Notes: generated from the sequence alone by a model not told the origin. A stretch of 64,000 nt of DNA from Natronosalvus caseinilyticus (GCF_017357105.1 NZ_CP071596.1:1860001-1924000), one strand, 5' to 3'; numbered from the stretch's first letter, positions 1 to 9,170 are shown. Made by a program: numbers and translations.

Positions 1-2939
1 TAGATGATCGTCAGCCCGGTGATGATCCCGAACTGGCGAAGGACTGGCAGGATGGCGAACGCGAGGACGCCGAACCCGCCGACGGTCGTCGCGGCGCTGC
101 CCAGGAGCGCGCCGCCGGTGCCGGTGACGGTCGTCTCCATGGCCGTCCAGACGTTCCCCTGGCGCTCGAGCTCGAGCATGTACCGGGAGCTGACGTGGAT
201 GCTGTAGGCGATGCCCAGTCCAATCGTGAGGCTGGTGATCATCCCCGTGAGGACGTTGAACGACATCCCCAGCAGATACATCGAGCCGAGGATCCAGCTC
301 ACCGCGAGCGCGACCGGCAACAGTGTCACGACCCCCAGCGTCGCGCCCTTCCCCGTCAACCAGTAGGCCAGCGAGAGGAAGACCACGACCGCGACGAGCG
401 TGATCAGCAGGCTTTCAAGGACGGTCTGCATCAGGTCGTTCTCGACGACGTGGTTGACGATCGGGTCGCCGGTAGCGGTCGCCTCCCAGCGCGGGTCGGT
501 GCCGCCGTCGTCGATGCCGTCCGCGATGGCGCGCATCTCCGCGGTGACGTCCGCGAGGTCGGCATTACCCTGGACCGCGATCGATAGCTGGACCGCCTCG
601 TACTCGCCGTCGTCGGTCCGGTAGACGTACTGGGCGGCCGACGGTTCGACCTCGAGCAGGTGGTCGTAGACGCCCTCGAGGTTCTCGGTCGGCACCGAGT
701 CGGGCCCGCCGCCGGCGGCGGTGAAGGTCTCGTTGAACGACTCGTTCTCGGCGGCCACGTCGCGCATGGTCGACAGCGGCCCGGAGACGTCGGCCTCACC
801 GTTCGGCAGGACGTAGACGACGTCCTCGTTCGCGGCGGCGGCCGATTCGGCCGCGTCCAGGCGCTCGAGCGTCTCCGGATCGGTGACGTCGCCTGTCACC
901 AGAACCTGGGCGCGGACGTCCTGGCGCTGGAAGTGGTCGTTGACGTAGTTCAGGTTGGACTTGGCGTTGTATTCGCCCGGACTCAGCGGCCCCAAGTTGT
1001 CGGTCCAGGCTGGCGGACTCTCCGCGAGGAAGTCCTCCTCGCTGAAGGAGGTGTCGACCTGGCTCGCGCCGTAGACCCCACCTGCGGTCAACAGGAGTGC
1101 CACGACGAGGACCACGAGGGGCACCTTGCGTGCGGCCGTGGATCCGAGGGTGAGAGCGTCGCTGAACCGGCCGCTCCCCGTTCCGAACGCTCGTTTTCGC
1201 CGGTCGAACCCGCGGGACTCGAGCAGGTCGTCGAGTTCGACCTTCGCGGCGGGGACGAGCACGCCGAAGATTGCCAGCGCCGCGACGATGCCGAACGAAC
1301 TGACGATGCCGAAGTCGCGGATGGGGGCGATAGGACTGATGAGGTTCGAGAGGAACCCGATGACCGTCGTCGCGGTCACCCAGACGAGGGCGATGCCGAC
1401 GCCGGCGAGCGCTACTTTCATCGACCCGCGAACGTCGTCGGTCGTCCGCTCGTCCTCGCGTTGCTCCCGGTGACGCATGAAGACGTGAATCGCGTAGTCG
1501 ATCGAGAGGCCGATCAATAAGACGGGTACGGCGACGAACATCTGGTTGAACGCGATGTCGGCCCAGCCCATGAAGCCGAACGTCCAGACCAGCACCAGCA
1601 GGATGCCGAGGACGCCCAGCGCGATGTCGATCAGGTCGCGGTAGGCGATGGCGAGCGCCGCGACGACGAACAGCAGCGCCAGCGGGCCGACGATGGCCAG
1701 GCTGTCGCCCATCGACCGATCGATCTCGTCCGTGATGACGCCCGCACCGAAGATGAGGTACTCCTCGACCCCGTCGTGCTCGCTCGCGAGCGTCTGCATG
1801 TCGAGCTGGGCGTCGAGTGCGGGTCCGCCGCCACCGCCCATCTCGGCCATGCCGCCACCCTCGGAGGTCTGGGTGACGAACAGCATTCGCGCCTCGGCAG
1901 ACGTCTCGCCCGGCTCGTAATCCGCGGGCATGAACGCGAGTGCGGTGGTGTCCTCGCCGTCGTCGGATAGGACGTCTGCGATGAGCTCCTCGTACTCGTC
2001 GTCGTCGAGCCCCTCGAGGGCCTCGATCTGTTCCTCGAGCGACGGCTGGTCGGCAGTCTGGAGGGCCTCCTGGTCCGCCTGAAGCGTCTCGCTATCTTCC
2101 TCGAGTTGCGCCCACTCGTCGGCGAGCACGCCGGCGGTGCCCTGCTCGAACAGTCCCTCGCGTTGCTCGGCGAGTTCGGCGGACTGGGTCTCGTACTCGT
2201 CGTCGCTCACCTCGCCAGCCTCGTACTGGCGCTCGAGCTGGGCCTCTTGGTTGACGACAGCACGGAGGTCGTTGACCGTTGTCTCGAAGGTCGCCGCCTG
2301 CTCGGACTCGAGATCCGCAGTCGCTTCGTCGGTGGTTTCCTCGAGTTGGGTTTCGATTGCGGCCGATTCCTCCTCGTACGTTCCCTCGTCGATCTCGCCG
2401 TTTTCGTAGGAGGCGTTGAGCGCGGCGTACTCTCGCTCGAGGCCGACGACGGTCACCAGCGACTCGTTGAGTCGTTCGCTCGTCTCGTTGAGCCGTTCGG
2501 TCCGATTCTCGAGTTCGGCGCCGCGTTCGGCGAGTTCGGCGGTTTCCTGGCCTCGAATGTGGGTGATCGCGGCGATGTTCTCGACGCCGGTGATGGCGTT
2601 TTCGCCGACGAGGGTCGCGTTGATCGACTCGTTCTCGCGAAGCGCCTGCTGGAAGCGAAGCGAGTCGATTAGCGACTCCTGGGAGAGGACGTTCTCGCCG
2701 TTGCCGCGGACGATCACCTGGACGGTCGTCGTATTCTCCGCGCCTTCGACAGTGAAGTTCTCGGCGATGTACTCGGAAGCCGCGACTTCCGGCGATTCGC
2801 TCTCGAACTGCCCGAGCGAGGAGTCGTCGTCGACCATCGGTGCGCCGGCGCCCACCACGAGCGTGAGCACGAGCATGACCGCGAGCGCCGCCTTGCTGTG
2901 GCTCGTGATCGTTCCGGCGATGCGATCGGCGAGGCTCAT
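1..2939 (-). CDS. RND/MMPL-family exporter, C-terminus cut by window edge
   Basis: About 980 residues are visible and the C-terminus lies beyond base 1. The order is a first membrane helix near the N-terminus, an external domain with a long Glu/Gln/Ala-rich coiled-coil insertion (roughly residues 120-270), a block of helices containing GLSIDYAIHV, a second external domain, and a second helix block with GLGIAYSIHVSSRY. This two-fold layout is that of RND/MMPL transporters, which export lipids or hydrophobic compounds using the proton gradient; the substrate cannot be read from sequence. The ATG at 2939 is the first in-frame start before a hydrophobic helix. The downstream neighbour on the same strand order (3096-6221) is a clear paralogue, so the pair looks like a tandem duplication. 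Confidence 0.9.
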   Translation of the reverse strand, partial: MSLADRIAGTITSHSKAALAVMLVLTLVVGAGAPMVDDDSSLGQFESESPEVAASEYIAENFTVEGAENTTTVQVIVRGNGENVLSQESLIDSLRFQQALRENESINATLVGENAITGVENIAAITHIRGQETAELAERGAELENRTERLNETSERLNESLVTVVGLEREYAALNASYENGEIDEGTYEEESAAIETQLEETTDEATADLESEQAATFETTVNDLRAVVNQEAQLERQYEAGEVSDDEYETQSAELAEQREGLFEQGTAGVLADEWAQLEEDSETLQADQEALQTADQPSLEEQIEALEGLDDDEYEELIADVLSDDGEDTTALAFMPADYEPGETSAEARMLFVTQTSEGGGMAEMGGGGGPALDAQLDMQTLASEHDGVEEYLIFGAGVITDEIDRSMGDSLAIVGPLALLFVVAALAIAYRDLIDIALGVLGILLVLVWTFGFMGWADIAFNQMFVAVPVLLIGLSIDYAIHVFMRHREQREDERTTDDVRGSMKVALAGVGIALVWVTATTVIGFLSNLISPIAPIRDFGIVSSFGIVAALAIFGVLVPAAKVELDDLLESRGFDRRKRAFGTGSGRFSDALTLGSTAARKVPLVVLVVALLLTAGGVYGASQVDTSFSEEDFLAESPPAWTDNLGPLSPGEYNAKSNLNYVNDHFQRQDVRAQVLVTGDVTDPETLERLDAAESAAAANEDVVYVLPNGEADVSGPLSTMRDVAAENESFNETFTAAGGGPDSVPTENLEGVYDHLLEVEPSAAQYVYRTDDGEYEAVQLSIAVQGNADLADVTAEMRAIADGIDDGGTDPRWEATATGDPIVNHVVENDLMQTVLESLLITLVAVVVFLSLAYWLTGKGATLGVVTLLPVALAVSWILGSMYLLGMSFNVLTGMITSLTIGLGIAYSIHVSSRYMLELERQGNVWTAMETTVTGTGGALLGSAATTVGGFGVLAFAILPVLRQFGIITGLTII

Positions 2940-2983
2940 CTCGAGCCTCCGTTCTCGTCTCGAACTGCTGAGGGCACCATTCT

Positions 2984-3039
2984 GTTGTTACGATCCTACT
3001 AAATCAGCGCATAAATACTCGTTGTTACGATTATACTAA
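2984..3039 (-). promoter_or_regulatory. Promoter with two operator-like direct repeats before the first RND gene
   Basis: Two 19-base copies differing at two positions lie at 3039-3021 and 3002-2984 when read on the minus strand (TTAGTATAATCGTAACAAC and TTAGTAGGATCGTAACAAC). Between them sits a TATA-like TATTTAT at 3017-3011. A start site about 25 bases downstream would fall in or beside the second copy, so a protein bound there could block both TATA access and initiation. The leader to the ATG at 2939 would be about 45-50 bases. The regulator is not identifiable. The repeat is seen; its role is inferred. Confidence 0.55.
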
Positions 3040-3095
3040 CAGAATCAGTGGCTGACAGGCCATTGGAGGTCAGGTGACTCGCGTGGCGACGCAGC

Positions 3096-6000
3096 TCACT
3101 CGCGATCGTCGTCTCGAGTCGGCCGCGACCACAGCGACTTCCTCGAGGGGGCGACCGCGAGCGACGGAACGCGATACGGTTCCGGGGCCAGATACCGCGT
3201 CCAGCAGGCGAGTAGCGTCGGCAGGACGAGAACGCTCGCGAGGAAGGCGTACCCGATCGTCAGCGCCGTCACCAGGCCGAACTGCCGGAGCAACGGGACG
3301 AGGGCGACGACGAGGACGCCGAAGCCACAGCCGGTCGTCACGACGCTCCCGGCCAGCGCGCCGCCGGTCGTCGACAGCGTCCGTTCGAGGGCGTCCCACG
3401 CGGTTTCGCCGGCCTCGAGCGCCCCGAGCTCGTGCGTGTACCGGGTCGTGACGTGGACGCTGTAGTCGATCCCGAGGCCGATCGTCAGGCTCGCCACCAT
3501 CCCGGTCAGGACGTTGAACGGGAGGCCGAGGATGGCCATCGTCCCAAGCGTGGCGCCGAGGGCGACGACAACGGGAACCGCGGCCACCGCGCCCAGCGTC
3601 GCCCCGCGGCCCGTGACCCGGTAGCCGACGGCGAGCAGCGCGACGATCGCCCCGAGTGCGACCGCGAGCGCGCCGACGACGCTCTCGAAGAGGGTGCGCT
3701 CGAGTGCGTAGGTGGTGAGCGGCCCGCCGGTTGCGACGGCGTCGACGGCGTCGCCGTCGCCCTCGAGCACTGCGGCGACCGACCGCATCTCCGCAGCCGT
3801 CTCGTCGCTCTCGGCGCTGGTCTGCACCCCGACGACCAGTCGAATCGCCTCGTACTCGCCCGTCTCGCTGCGGTAGACGAGATTACTCGCCGAGTCGGGG
3901 TTGTACTCGAAGAGGCCGTCGTAGAGGCCCAGGTGGTTCTGGTCGGGCACGCCGTTTCCGGTCCGATCGGCCAGCGAGAACGTCGCATTGAAGGACTCGC
4001 TCTCGTCGGCCGTCGCCCGCATCACCGACAGAGGCGACCGAACGTCGGATTCGCCGTCGGGGAGCACGTACACCACCTCGCTCGCCTCTGCGCGCGCCGA
4101 CGCATCCTCGACTCGCTGGAGGGTATTGCCTGCCGTGACGTCGCCACGTAACAGGATCTGCACCTGTCCGCCCTCGCGCTGGTAGCGCTCCTCGAGCACG
4201 TCGAGGGTCGACTGCATCCGGTACTCGCCGGGGGCGAGCGGGCCGAGGTGTGCCGTCCACGACGGGGGATCGTCCGCCAGGAACGAAGTTTCGTCGAACG
4301 TGGTGTCGACGTGTGTCGCCCCGTAGGCGCCGCCGGCGGTCACCAGCAGGGCGCAGACGAGGACGACGAGCAGCGCTTTCCGGGCAGCCATCGCGCCCAC
4401 GGAGAGCGTTCGGGCGACCCGGTCGCTCCCACCGATCGCTCGTCGACGACGGTCGACGCCCCGCGCCTCGAGGGCGGCGTCGAGTTCGACCTTCGCGGCC
4501 GGGACTGCGGTCCCGAAGACGACGAGTGCGGAGACGATGCCGAAGGCGCTCACGACCCCGAACTCCCTGATGGGGTCGATTGGGCTGACGACGTTGGCGA
4601 GGAAGCCGATGGCCGTCGTCGCGGTGACCAGTACGAACGCCGTTGCGAGCCCTGCGAGTGCGCCGGCCATCGAGGTTCGAACGTCGTCGGTCGTTCGGAC
4701 GTCCTCGTCCTCGCCTTTGCCATCGTCCTTGCTCTCGCCTTTGCCCCCGCCCTCGCGTTCCTCGCGGTGGCGCATCACCACGTGGATCGCGTAGTCGATC
4801 GAGAGCCCGATCAGCAGGACGGGAACGGCCACGAACACCTGCGTGAACGCGACGTCGGCCCACCCGGCCATCCCGAGCGTCCAGACGAGTACCATCACCG
4901 TACCCGTGACGCCCAGCGCGATGTCGAGAACGTCGCGGTAGGCGATGGCGAGTGCCACGATCACGAAGAGTAGCGCGAGTGGGCCGACGATCACGAGGCT
5001 ATCGGCCACCGCGCGGTCTACCTCGTCGGCCACCAGTCCCATCCCGAAGACCAGGTTCTCCTCGCCGCGCTCGAGCACGCGCTCCTCGAGGGCGAGTTGG
5101 CTCTCGACGATGTCGGGACCAACCTCGCCGGGCGGCCCTGCCCCGCGGTCGAGCGACTGGGTCACGAGCAGCAGTCGCTCGTCGGATTCCAGCGATCCCG
5201 GTTCGTACGACGACGGGAGGAGGCGAAGCGCTGCCGCACTTCCCGGGCCGCCCTCGGCCAGCACCAGGGTGATCGCCCGGTCGAACCGGTCGTCGTCGGC
5301 ACGTTCGAGGGCCGAAATCTGCTCTTCGAGCGGCGGTCGGTCGAGGCGCTCGACCCCGTCGCGTTCGGCCTCGAGTTCCCGCGCTTCCTGCTGGAGGGAC
5401 TGGAGGTCGTCGCCGAAGAGCCAGCGCGAGCCGTCGACGATAGCCTGTTCACGGTCGTCCTCGAGGGTCTCCATTCGAGCCTCGTACTCCCGGTCCGTGA
5501 CGGAACCCGCGGCTCGCCGGCGCTCGAGGTCGGCCATCTCACTTTCGATCGCTCGGACGGTCGCGGCCGCCCGCTCGAACTGCGTGGTTCGCTCCTGATC
5601 GAGGTCGGCCGTCGCGTTCGAAACCGTCGCGTTCAGGTCGGCCTCGATGGCGGCCGCCCGCCGGTCGTACTCCTCGTCGCTCACCTCGCCGGCCGCGTAG
5701 GAGTCGTTCAGGGCCTCGTAGTCGGCCTGGAGCGAGCCGACGCTCTCGAGCGCCGACGCGAGGCCGTCGATCCGTTCTTCGAGGTCGCTCACCCGGGTCT
5801 CGAGTTCAGTGGCGCGTACCTCGAGGGCGTCCGCCTGTTCCAGCCGGATAATTGCCGTAGCGACGACGTTCTCGATTCCGAGCGTCGAGTCGTTCTCGAC
5901 TAGCGTCGGCCCGATCGCCTCGTCATCGCGGAGCGACTGCTGGAATCGGAGCCCCTCGAGCAACGACTCGCGCTCGAGGGCCTTCTCGTCGGTGACGACG

Positions 6001-6221
6001 ACGTGCGCGGTCGTCGTGTTCTCGCCCCGTTCCTCGAAGTGGCGGTCGGCGTACGCGAGCGCCTCGCTTTCGGGGGTGTCGGTCCGGAACTGCTCGAGGG
6101 TAGTGTCCGTCTCGAGGGCAGGAATCCCCGCGCCGAAGAGTAGCGTTGCGAGGAGACAACCGACCAGCACGAACCGTGCGTGGGTCGTGATCGCCTCGAC
6201 CAGTCGGGAGCGTCGCCTCAC
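3096..6221 (-). CDS. RND/MMPL-family exporter (second tandem copy)
   Basis: A complete 1041-residue paralogue of the neighbouring exporter. It has an N-terminal helix (about 16-33), an external domain with an extended coiled-coil insertion (about 120-300, rich in ELE/RRAA repeats), a helix block with GLSIDYAIHVVMRH, a basic-acidic cytoplasmic loop (EGGGKGESKDDGKGEDED), a second external domain, and a helix block with GLGIDYSVHVTTRY. The family exports hydrophobic molecules or lipids by proton antiport. A TATA box at 6286-6293 gives it its own promoter. The gap to the first copy is only about 150 bases and carries that copy's promoter, so the two can be regulated separately. The substrate is unknown. 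Confidence 0.92.
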   Translation of the reverse strand: MRRRSRLVEAITTHARFVLVGCLLATLLFGAGIPALETDTTLEQFRTDTPESEALAYADRHFEERGENTTTAHVVVTDEKALERESLLEGLRFQQSLRDDEAIGPTLVENDSTLGIENVVATAIIRLEQADALEVRATELETRVSDLEERIDGLASALESVGSLQADYEALNDSYAAGEVSDEEYDRRAAAIEADLNATVSNATADLDQERTTQFERAAATVRAIESEMADLERRRAAGSVTDREYEARMETLEDDREQAIVDGSRWLFGDDLQSLQQEARELEAERDGVERLDRPPLEEQISALERADDDRFDRAITLVLAEGGPGSAAALRLLPSSYEPGSLESDERLLLVTQSLDRGAGPPGEVGPDIVESQLALEERVLERGEENLVFGMGLVADEVDRAVADSLVIVGPLALLFVIVALAIAYRDVLDIALGVTGTVMVLVWTLGMAGWADVAFTQVFVAVPVLLIGLSIDYAIHVVMRHREEREGGGKGESKDDGKGEDEDVRTTDDVRTSMAGALAGLATAFVLVTATTAIGFLANVVSPIDPIREFGVVSAFGIVSALVVFGTAVPAAKVELDAALEARGVDRRRRAIGGSDRVARTLSVGAMAARKALLVVLVCALLVTAGGAYGATHVDTTFDETSFLADDPPSWTAHLGPLAPGEYRMQSTLDVLEERYQREGGQVQILLRGDVTAGNTLQRVEDASARAEASEVVYVLPDGESDVRSPLSVMRATADESESFNATFSLADRTGNGVPDQNHLGLYDGLFEYNPDSASNLVYRSETGEYEAIRLVVGVQTSAESDETAAEMRSVAAVLEGDGDAVDAVATGGPLTTYALERTLFESVVGALAVALGAIVALLAVGYRVTGRGATLGAVAAVPVVVALGATLGTMAILGLPFNVLTGMVASLTIGLGIDYSVHVTTRYTHELGALEAGETAWDALERTLSTTGGALAGSVVTTGCGFGVLVVALVPLLRQFGLVTALTIGYAFLASVLVLPTLLACWTRYLAPEPYRVPSLAVAPSRKSLWSRPTRDDDRE

Positions 6222-6285
6222 GCGACCACCTGCTGACCGTGCGACCCGTCTCCCTGCATTCGATGAGCCGTTGACAGGCCGCGAG

Positions 6286-6293
6286 TATATAAC
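6286..6293 (-). promoter_or_regulatory. TATA box for second RND gene
   Basis: The minus strand reads GTTATATACTC here, a good haloarchaeal TATA element about 65 bases before the ATG at 6221, predicting a leader of roughly 35-40 bases. Confidence 0.5.
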
Positions 6294-6329
6294 TTGATGA
6301 CGGTGCGTCTCGAGTCGGTGTGCCCGAAG

Positions 6330-7064
6330 CTACTCGACCGAAATCGTCTGGAGGTCCTCGGCGAATCGGACGTCGCCGTCGTAGTGACGAGCGATCGACT
6401 CGCGCATCTCCGTGTGGCGGCCGTCCGTGTGAGGGTAGAGGTGGCTCAGGTAGACGCGACCGATTTCGTGGCCCTCGAGGACCTTCCCGAGTTCGCTCGG
6501 CGTCGGGTGGTTCGAGACGTCGACGTCGTCGGGGAACGAACAGTCGTGGATCAAGATTGCCGAGCCGTCGGCGAAGTTCGCCAGCCCCGCGAACGCCTCC
6601 GTGTCGCCGCTGAAGGTGACGTAGTCACCGAAGCGGTAGGCCAGACACGGCAGCGAGTGACGCGTCTCGTAGGCCTCGACGTCGAAGTCAGCCACCGTGA
6701 ACGAGCCAGCCACGACCTCCCTGACCCGCAACTCGAGTCTGTCCTGCATGTACTCGTGGACATCGAGCAACCCGTCGACGAGCGACTTCGTTCCCTGCGG
6801 GCCGACGACCTCGAGGTGTTCTTCGCCGGCGAGCCACCGGGCTTTCATCAGCGGAAGCAGATCGGAGACGTGATCCAGGTGGTGGTGGGTCAGGAGGACG
6901 CTCGAGATTGCCTCGAAGCCGACGCCCGACTGCTGCAGCCGTTGGAGGACGCCTGCACCGCAGTCGACGAGGACGGTCCGTCCCTCGTTCTGGACGAGCA
7001 ACCCGGTCTGGAACCGTTCACCGGTCGGGATTGCGCTGCCGGTGCCGAGAAACGTGACGCGCAT
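6330..7064 (-). CDS. MBL-fold metallo-hydrolase (RNase Z-like fold)
   Basis: A 244-residue metallo-beta-lactamase-fold protein. It has the two-metal motif THHHLDH (H60, H62, D64, H65), further likely ligands in ETRHSLP and SGDTE, and SHLYPH near the end. The opening MRVTFLGTGSAIPT is typical of RNase Z/ElaC-like hydrolases, but the true tRNase Z exosite is not obvious, so the substrate (tRNA precursor, phosphodiester or thioester) is open. It is probably cytoplasmic. A TATA element at 7088-7095 lies about 25 bases before the ATG, implying a leaderless transcript that diverges from the regulator at 7226. Confidence 0.88.
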   Translation of the reverse strand: MRVTFLGTGSAIPTGERFQTGLLVQNEGRTVLVDCGAGVLQRLQQSGVGFEAISSVLLTHHHLDHVSDLLPLMKARWLAGEEHLEVVGPQGTKSLVDGLLDVHEYMQDRLELRVREVVAGSFTVADFDVEAYETRHSLPCLAYRFGDYVTFSGDTEAFAGLANFADGSAILIHDCSFPDDVDVSNHPTPSELGKVLEGHEIGRVYLSHLYPHTDGRHTEMRESIARHYDGDVRFAEDLQTISVE

Positions 7065-7158
7065 ACTCGTAGATGTGGCCGGATCACGGATATATGTTCG
7101 TGGCTGACTCGGCGGTGAGCCGTCGTTCGGTCGATCGGTTCGAACCGATGTTCACCGT

Positions 7159-7196
7159 CCTATCAAAAGTGATAGGTGAATCCATCAATTTATATG
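7159..7196 (+). promoter_or_regulatory. Inverted repeat and TATA box before winged-helix gene
   Basis: A perfect dyad CCTATCA-aaag-TGATAGG spans 7159-7176. A TATA element (TTTATATG, about 7189-7196) follows 12 bases later and would start transcription close to the ATG at 7226, giving a nearly leaderless mRNA. The dyad overlaps the expected TFB recognition region, where an archaeal repressor or activator would act. Autoregulation by the winged-helix product is a reasonable guess. Confidence 0.5.
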
Positions 7197-7225
7197 ATGT
7201 GGTTTACGTATCGGGTAACGTACAA

Positions 7226-7882
7226 ATGAGCCCCGGGGAGTCCACCCCGCCGGATCCGGCGTTAGCGGTCGGGGAAGCGTCAGCGACCGACGGGCGTCGT
7301 TTGGGTGACTCCCCGTCGTCGCTTCCTCCTGATGACCGGTATCACATTTTACAGACGCGTCGTCGTCGCGATACGCTCCGGTACCTCCGCCGCCGCGACG
7401 AACCTGTCGACGTCCGGGATCTCGCCGAGTGGGTCGCCGCGCGCGAACACGAGACGACGACGGAGCAGTTGACCTCCCGCCAGCGCCAGCGCGTCTACAT
7501 CTCGCTCTACCAGACGCACCTGCCCAAACTCGACGAGTACGGGGTCGTGCGCTATCACAAAGACCGCGGGGCCGTCACCCCGCTGGCGCTCGTCGAACAC
7601 TTCGACGAGTACCTCGCCCCCTCCGAGGCCAGGGATGGAGTCGAGGGCAATGACGAATCCGAGGGCGCTCGAGCGTGGTGGCGACCGTACCTCGCCCTCT
7701 CCGGTCTCGGCGTCGCCCTGGTCGGTCTGGCGGCGGGCGGCGTTCTCCCGCTCCCCGCGCTCGCCGCCGCAGGCCTCGTCATTTCCTCGTTCGCGATACT
7801 GTCGATTTTTCACGCGCTGGTGGCGACGGGGCGGACGAACGGACTCGACCTCGAGGCGATAGCAACCAGGATTGGTCGGTGA
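7226..7882 (+). CDS. Winged-helix (DUF7344-like) protein with membrane tail
   Basis: A 218-residue protein. After an unstructured acidic start it has the haloarchaeal winged-helix pattern RRRDTLRYLRRRDEPVDVRDL and SLYQTHLPKLDEYGVVRY (about residues 35-120), then a hydrophobic C-terminal pair of helices (about 155-205). DUF7344-type proteins are thought to be transcription regulators; the membrane anchor suggests a membrane-tethered or stress-sensing one. The ATG at 7226 is preferred over an upstream in-frame start at 7073 because a TATA box sits at 7189 and the extra 51 residues do not resemble the family. A second, soluble relative lies at 63401-63811. Confidence 0.8.
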   Translation: MSPGESTPPDPALAVGEASATDGRRLGDSPSSLPPDDRYHILQTRRRRDTLRYLRRRDEPVDVRDLAEWVAAREHETTTEQLTSRQRQRVYISLYQTHLPKLDEYGVVRYHKDRGAVTPLALVEHFDEYLAPSEARDGVEGNDESEGARAWWRPYLALSGLGVALVGLAAGGVLPLPALAAAGLVISSFAILSIFHALVATGRTNGLDLEAIATRIGR

Positions 7883-8071
7883 CCGCAGCAAAAAGGACCG
7901 GTCGGCGACCATAATTGCACTGCAGCGCGGGCGACTCGGCTTCGTTAAACCCCTCGAGCGGTGATAGGTTTCGGTAAGACTGCTGAATACAGGGCGCGAA
8001 TCGGTCACTCCTCGTTCAGTGAGAAGCGGCGATACAGATTGGTTGATACAACCTGTGGAGAGTATAGCCGC

Positions 8072-8590
8072 TCAGTCGTCAAGATATGGTTTCTCAACAT
8101 GTGGGTCGCCCCCAATAAGCGTCGTCAGCCACCGAGTGACGGTATCGAACAACGCAACGAGTGGACCCAGTGCGCGTTCGACGTACGAAATCGGGCGGGC
8201 GACGCGGAGACTCCAGGACTCTGCATGGCCGAGCCCGTACGATTTCGGCACGATTTCTCCGAAGACGAGGATTAGAACGCTGACGCTGAGTGTTGCTATT
8301 ACGACGGCGAACCCAGGGGGAACGAACCGTGCAACAAGAAGTGTGATGATGCTGGTGATGGCGATGTTAACGAGGTTGTTCCCGACCAGCAGTGTGACGA
8401 GGAGTCGATGCGGGTTCGCACGGAGTTGTTGGAGCATACGACTATCTCGTGTACTGTCTTCGGGAGTAGTCTCCACCCATTCATCCGGGAGTGAAAAGAT
8501 CGCTGACTCACTGCTGGAAAAGAACGCACTCAATGACAATAGAATCATGACTGCGATAAGGGACGGAACCAAGAACAAGTATGTACTCAT
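8072..8590 (-). CDS. Stand-alone CNNM (DUF21) membrane domain protein
   Basis: A 172-residue integral membrane protein. It starts MSTYLFLVPSLIAVMILLSL and contains SAFFSSSESAIFSL and LVGNNLVNIAITSI, both hallmarks of the CNNM/DUF21 domain of Mg/Co efflux proteins and hemolysin-like proteins, and EIVPKSYG, another family motif. Full-length members continue into a CBS pair and a CorC domain; this one stops after about 170 residues at PHVEKPYLDD with no continuation in any frame nearby. It is either a natural single-domain form or a truncated gene. The start is the ATG at 8590; an in-frame extension to 8755 has no family similarity. Local GC is lower than in the surroundings. Confidence 0.78.
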   Translation of the reverse strand: MSTYLFLVPSLIAVMILLSLSAFFSSSESAIFSLPDEWVETTPEDSTRDSRMLQQLRANPHRLLVTLLVGNNLVNIAITSIITLLVARFVPPGFAVVIATLSVSVLILVFGEIVPKSYGLGHAESWSLRVARPISYVERALGPLVALFDTVTRWLTTLIGGDPHVEKPYLDD

Positions 8591-8858
8591 GTTTGACTCA
8601 TATAAAGGTAGCTGTATGAATACCGGTGGTTGATTCGCAAGCGTAGTGAGCGGGTGGTCCAACTTTCTCAACGTGAAACAAACACAGCAATCGTGCTGAA
8701 TATATCCTCTGAGTCGGTCACGCCGCTCCTGACAGAAACTCAGTAGTTCGAACAACCCGTGCTGAACTCAGAGGGCGAGTGTCGTATGAGGCTTGACTCA
8801 CTTCGTGTGAAGAAGATCCTCAGCATAATCCACCGATGAATCATCCAAGAAGGAGGTT

Positions 8859-9059
8859 TTAGTGACTATCTTCTGTCGGTTCGGATATGAGAAGTGATCC
8901 GAGTGTTATGAGAAGTCCACCATAAAGCAAAACAAGGGGAAGGGATGCTCTTCCCCCACCGGTCAATTGCCAAGTGAGATAGTCATCGATGCGGAGGAAC
9001 CCTCCGAGAACCGTTATATGAAGACCAATAAGAGTTACATGAGTTTTGTTTATTCTCAT
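8859..9059 (-). CDS. Small two-helix membrane protein, unknown function
   Basis: A 66-residue product with two hydrophobic helices (about 8-25 and 38-58) separated by a loop containing DDYLTWQLTGGGR, ending in an acidic tail. I do not recognise the family. The ATG at 9059 is chosen because a TATA-like TTATGA lies about 25 bases upstream on the minus strand; a start 16 codons earlier is possible. The gene sits in the same lower-GC stretch as the DUF21 gene, on the same strand, but 268 bases apart, so an operon is uncertain. Confidence 0.5.
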   Translation of the reverse strand: MRINKTHVTLIGLHITVLGGFLRIDDYLTWQLTGGGRASLPLVLLYGGLLITLGSLLISEPTEDSH

Positions 9060-9170
9060 TGGAATTATTTGGTGATTGAATGTCATAACAGTTCTGATTC
9101 GCTGCATCCACCCTCTGTATGCAGCACGCGATTCCTATCAATTACGAAGGAACTCAACAGAGCCGGCGAC

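Noticed and set aside
7073-7225. 51-residue N-terminal extension of the winged-helix protein
   Set aside because: A TATA box and dyad lie inside it, and the family starts near residue 52.
8591-8755. 55-residue N-terminal extension of the DUF21 protein
   Set aside because: It starts at TTG, is cysteine-rich without family match, and places a long polar segment before the first membrane helix.
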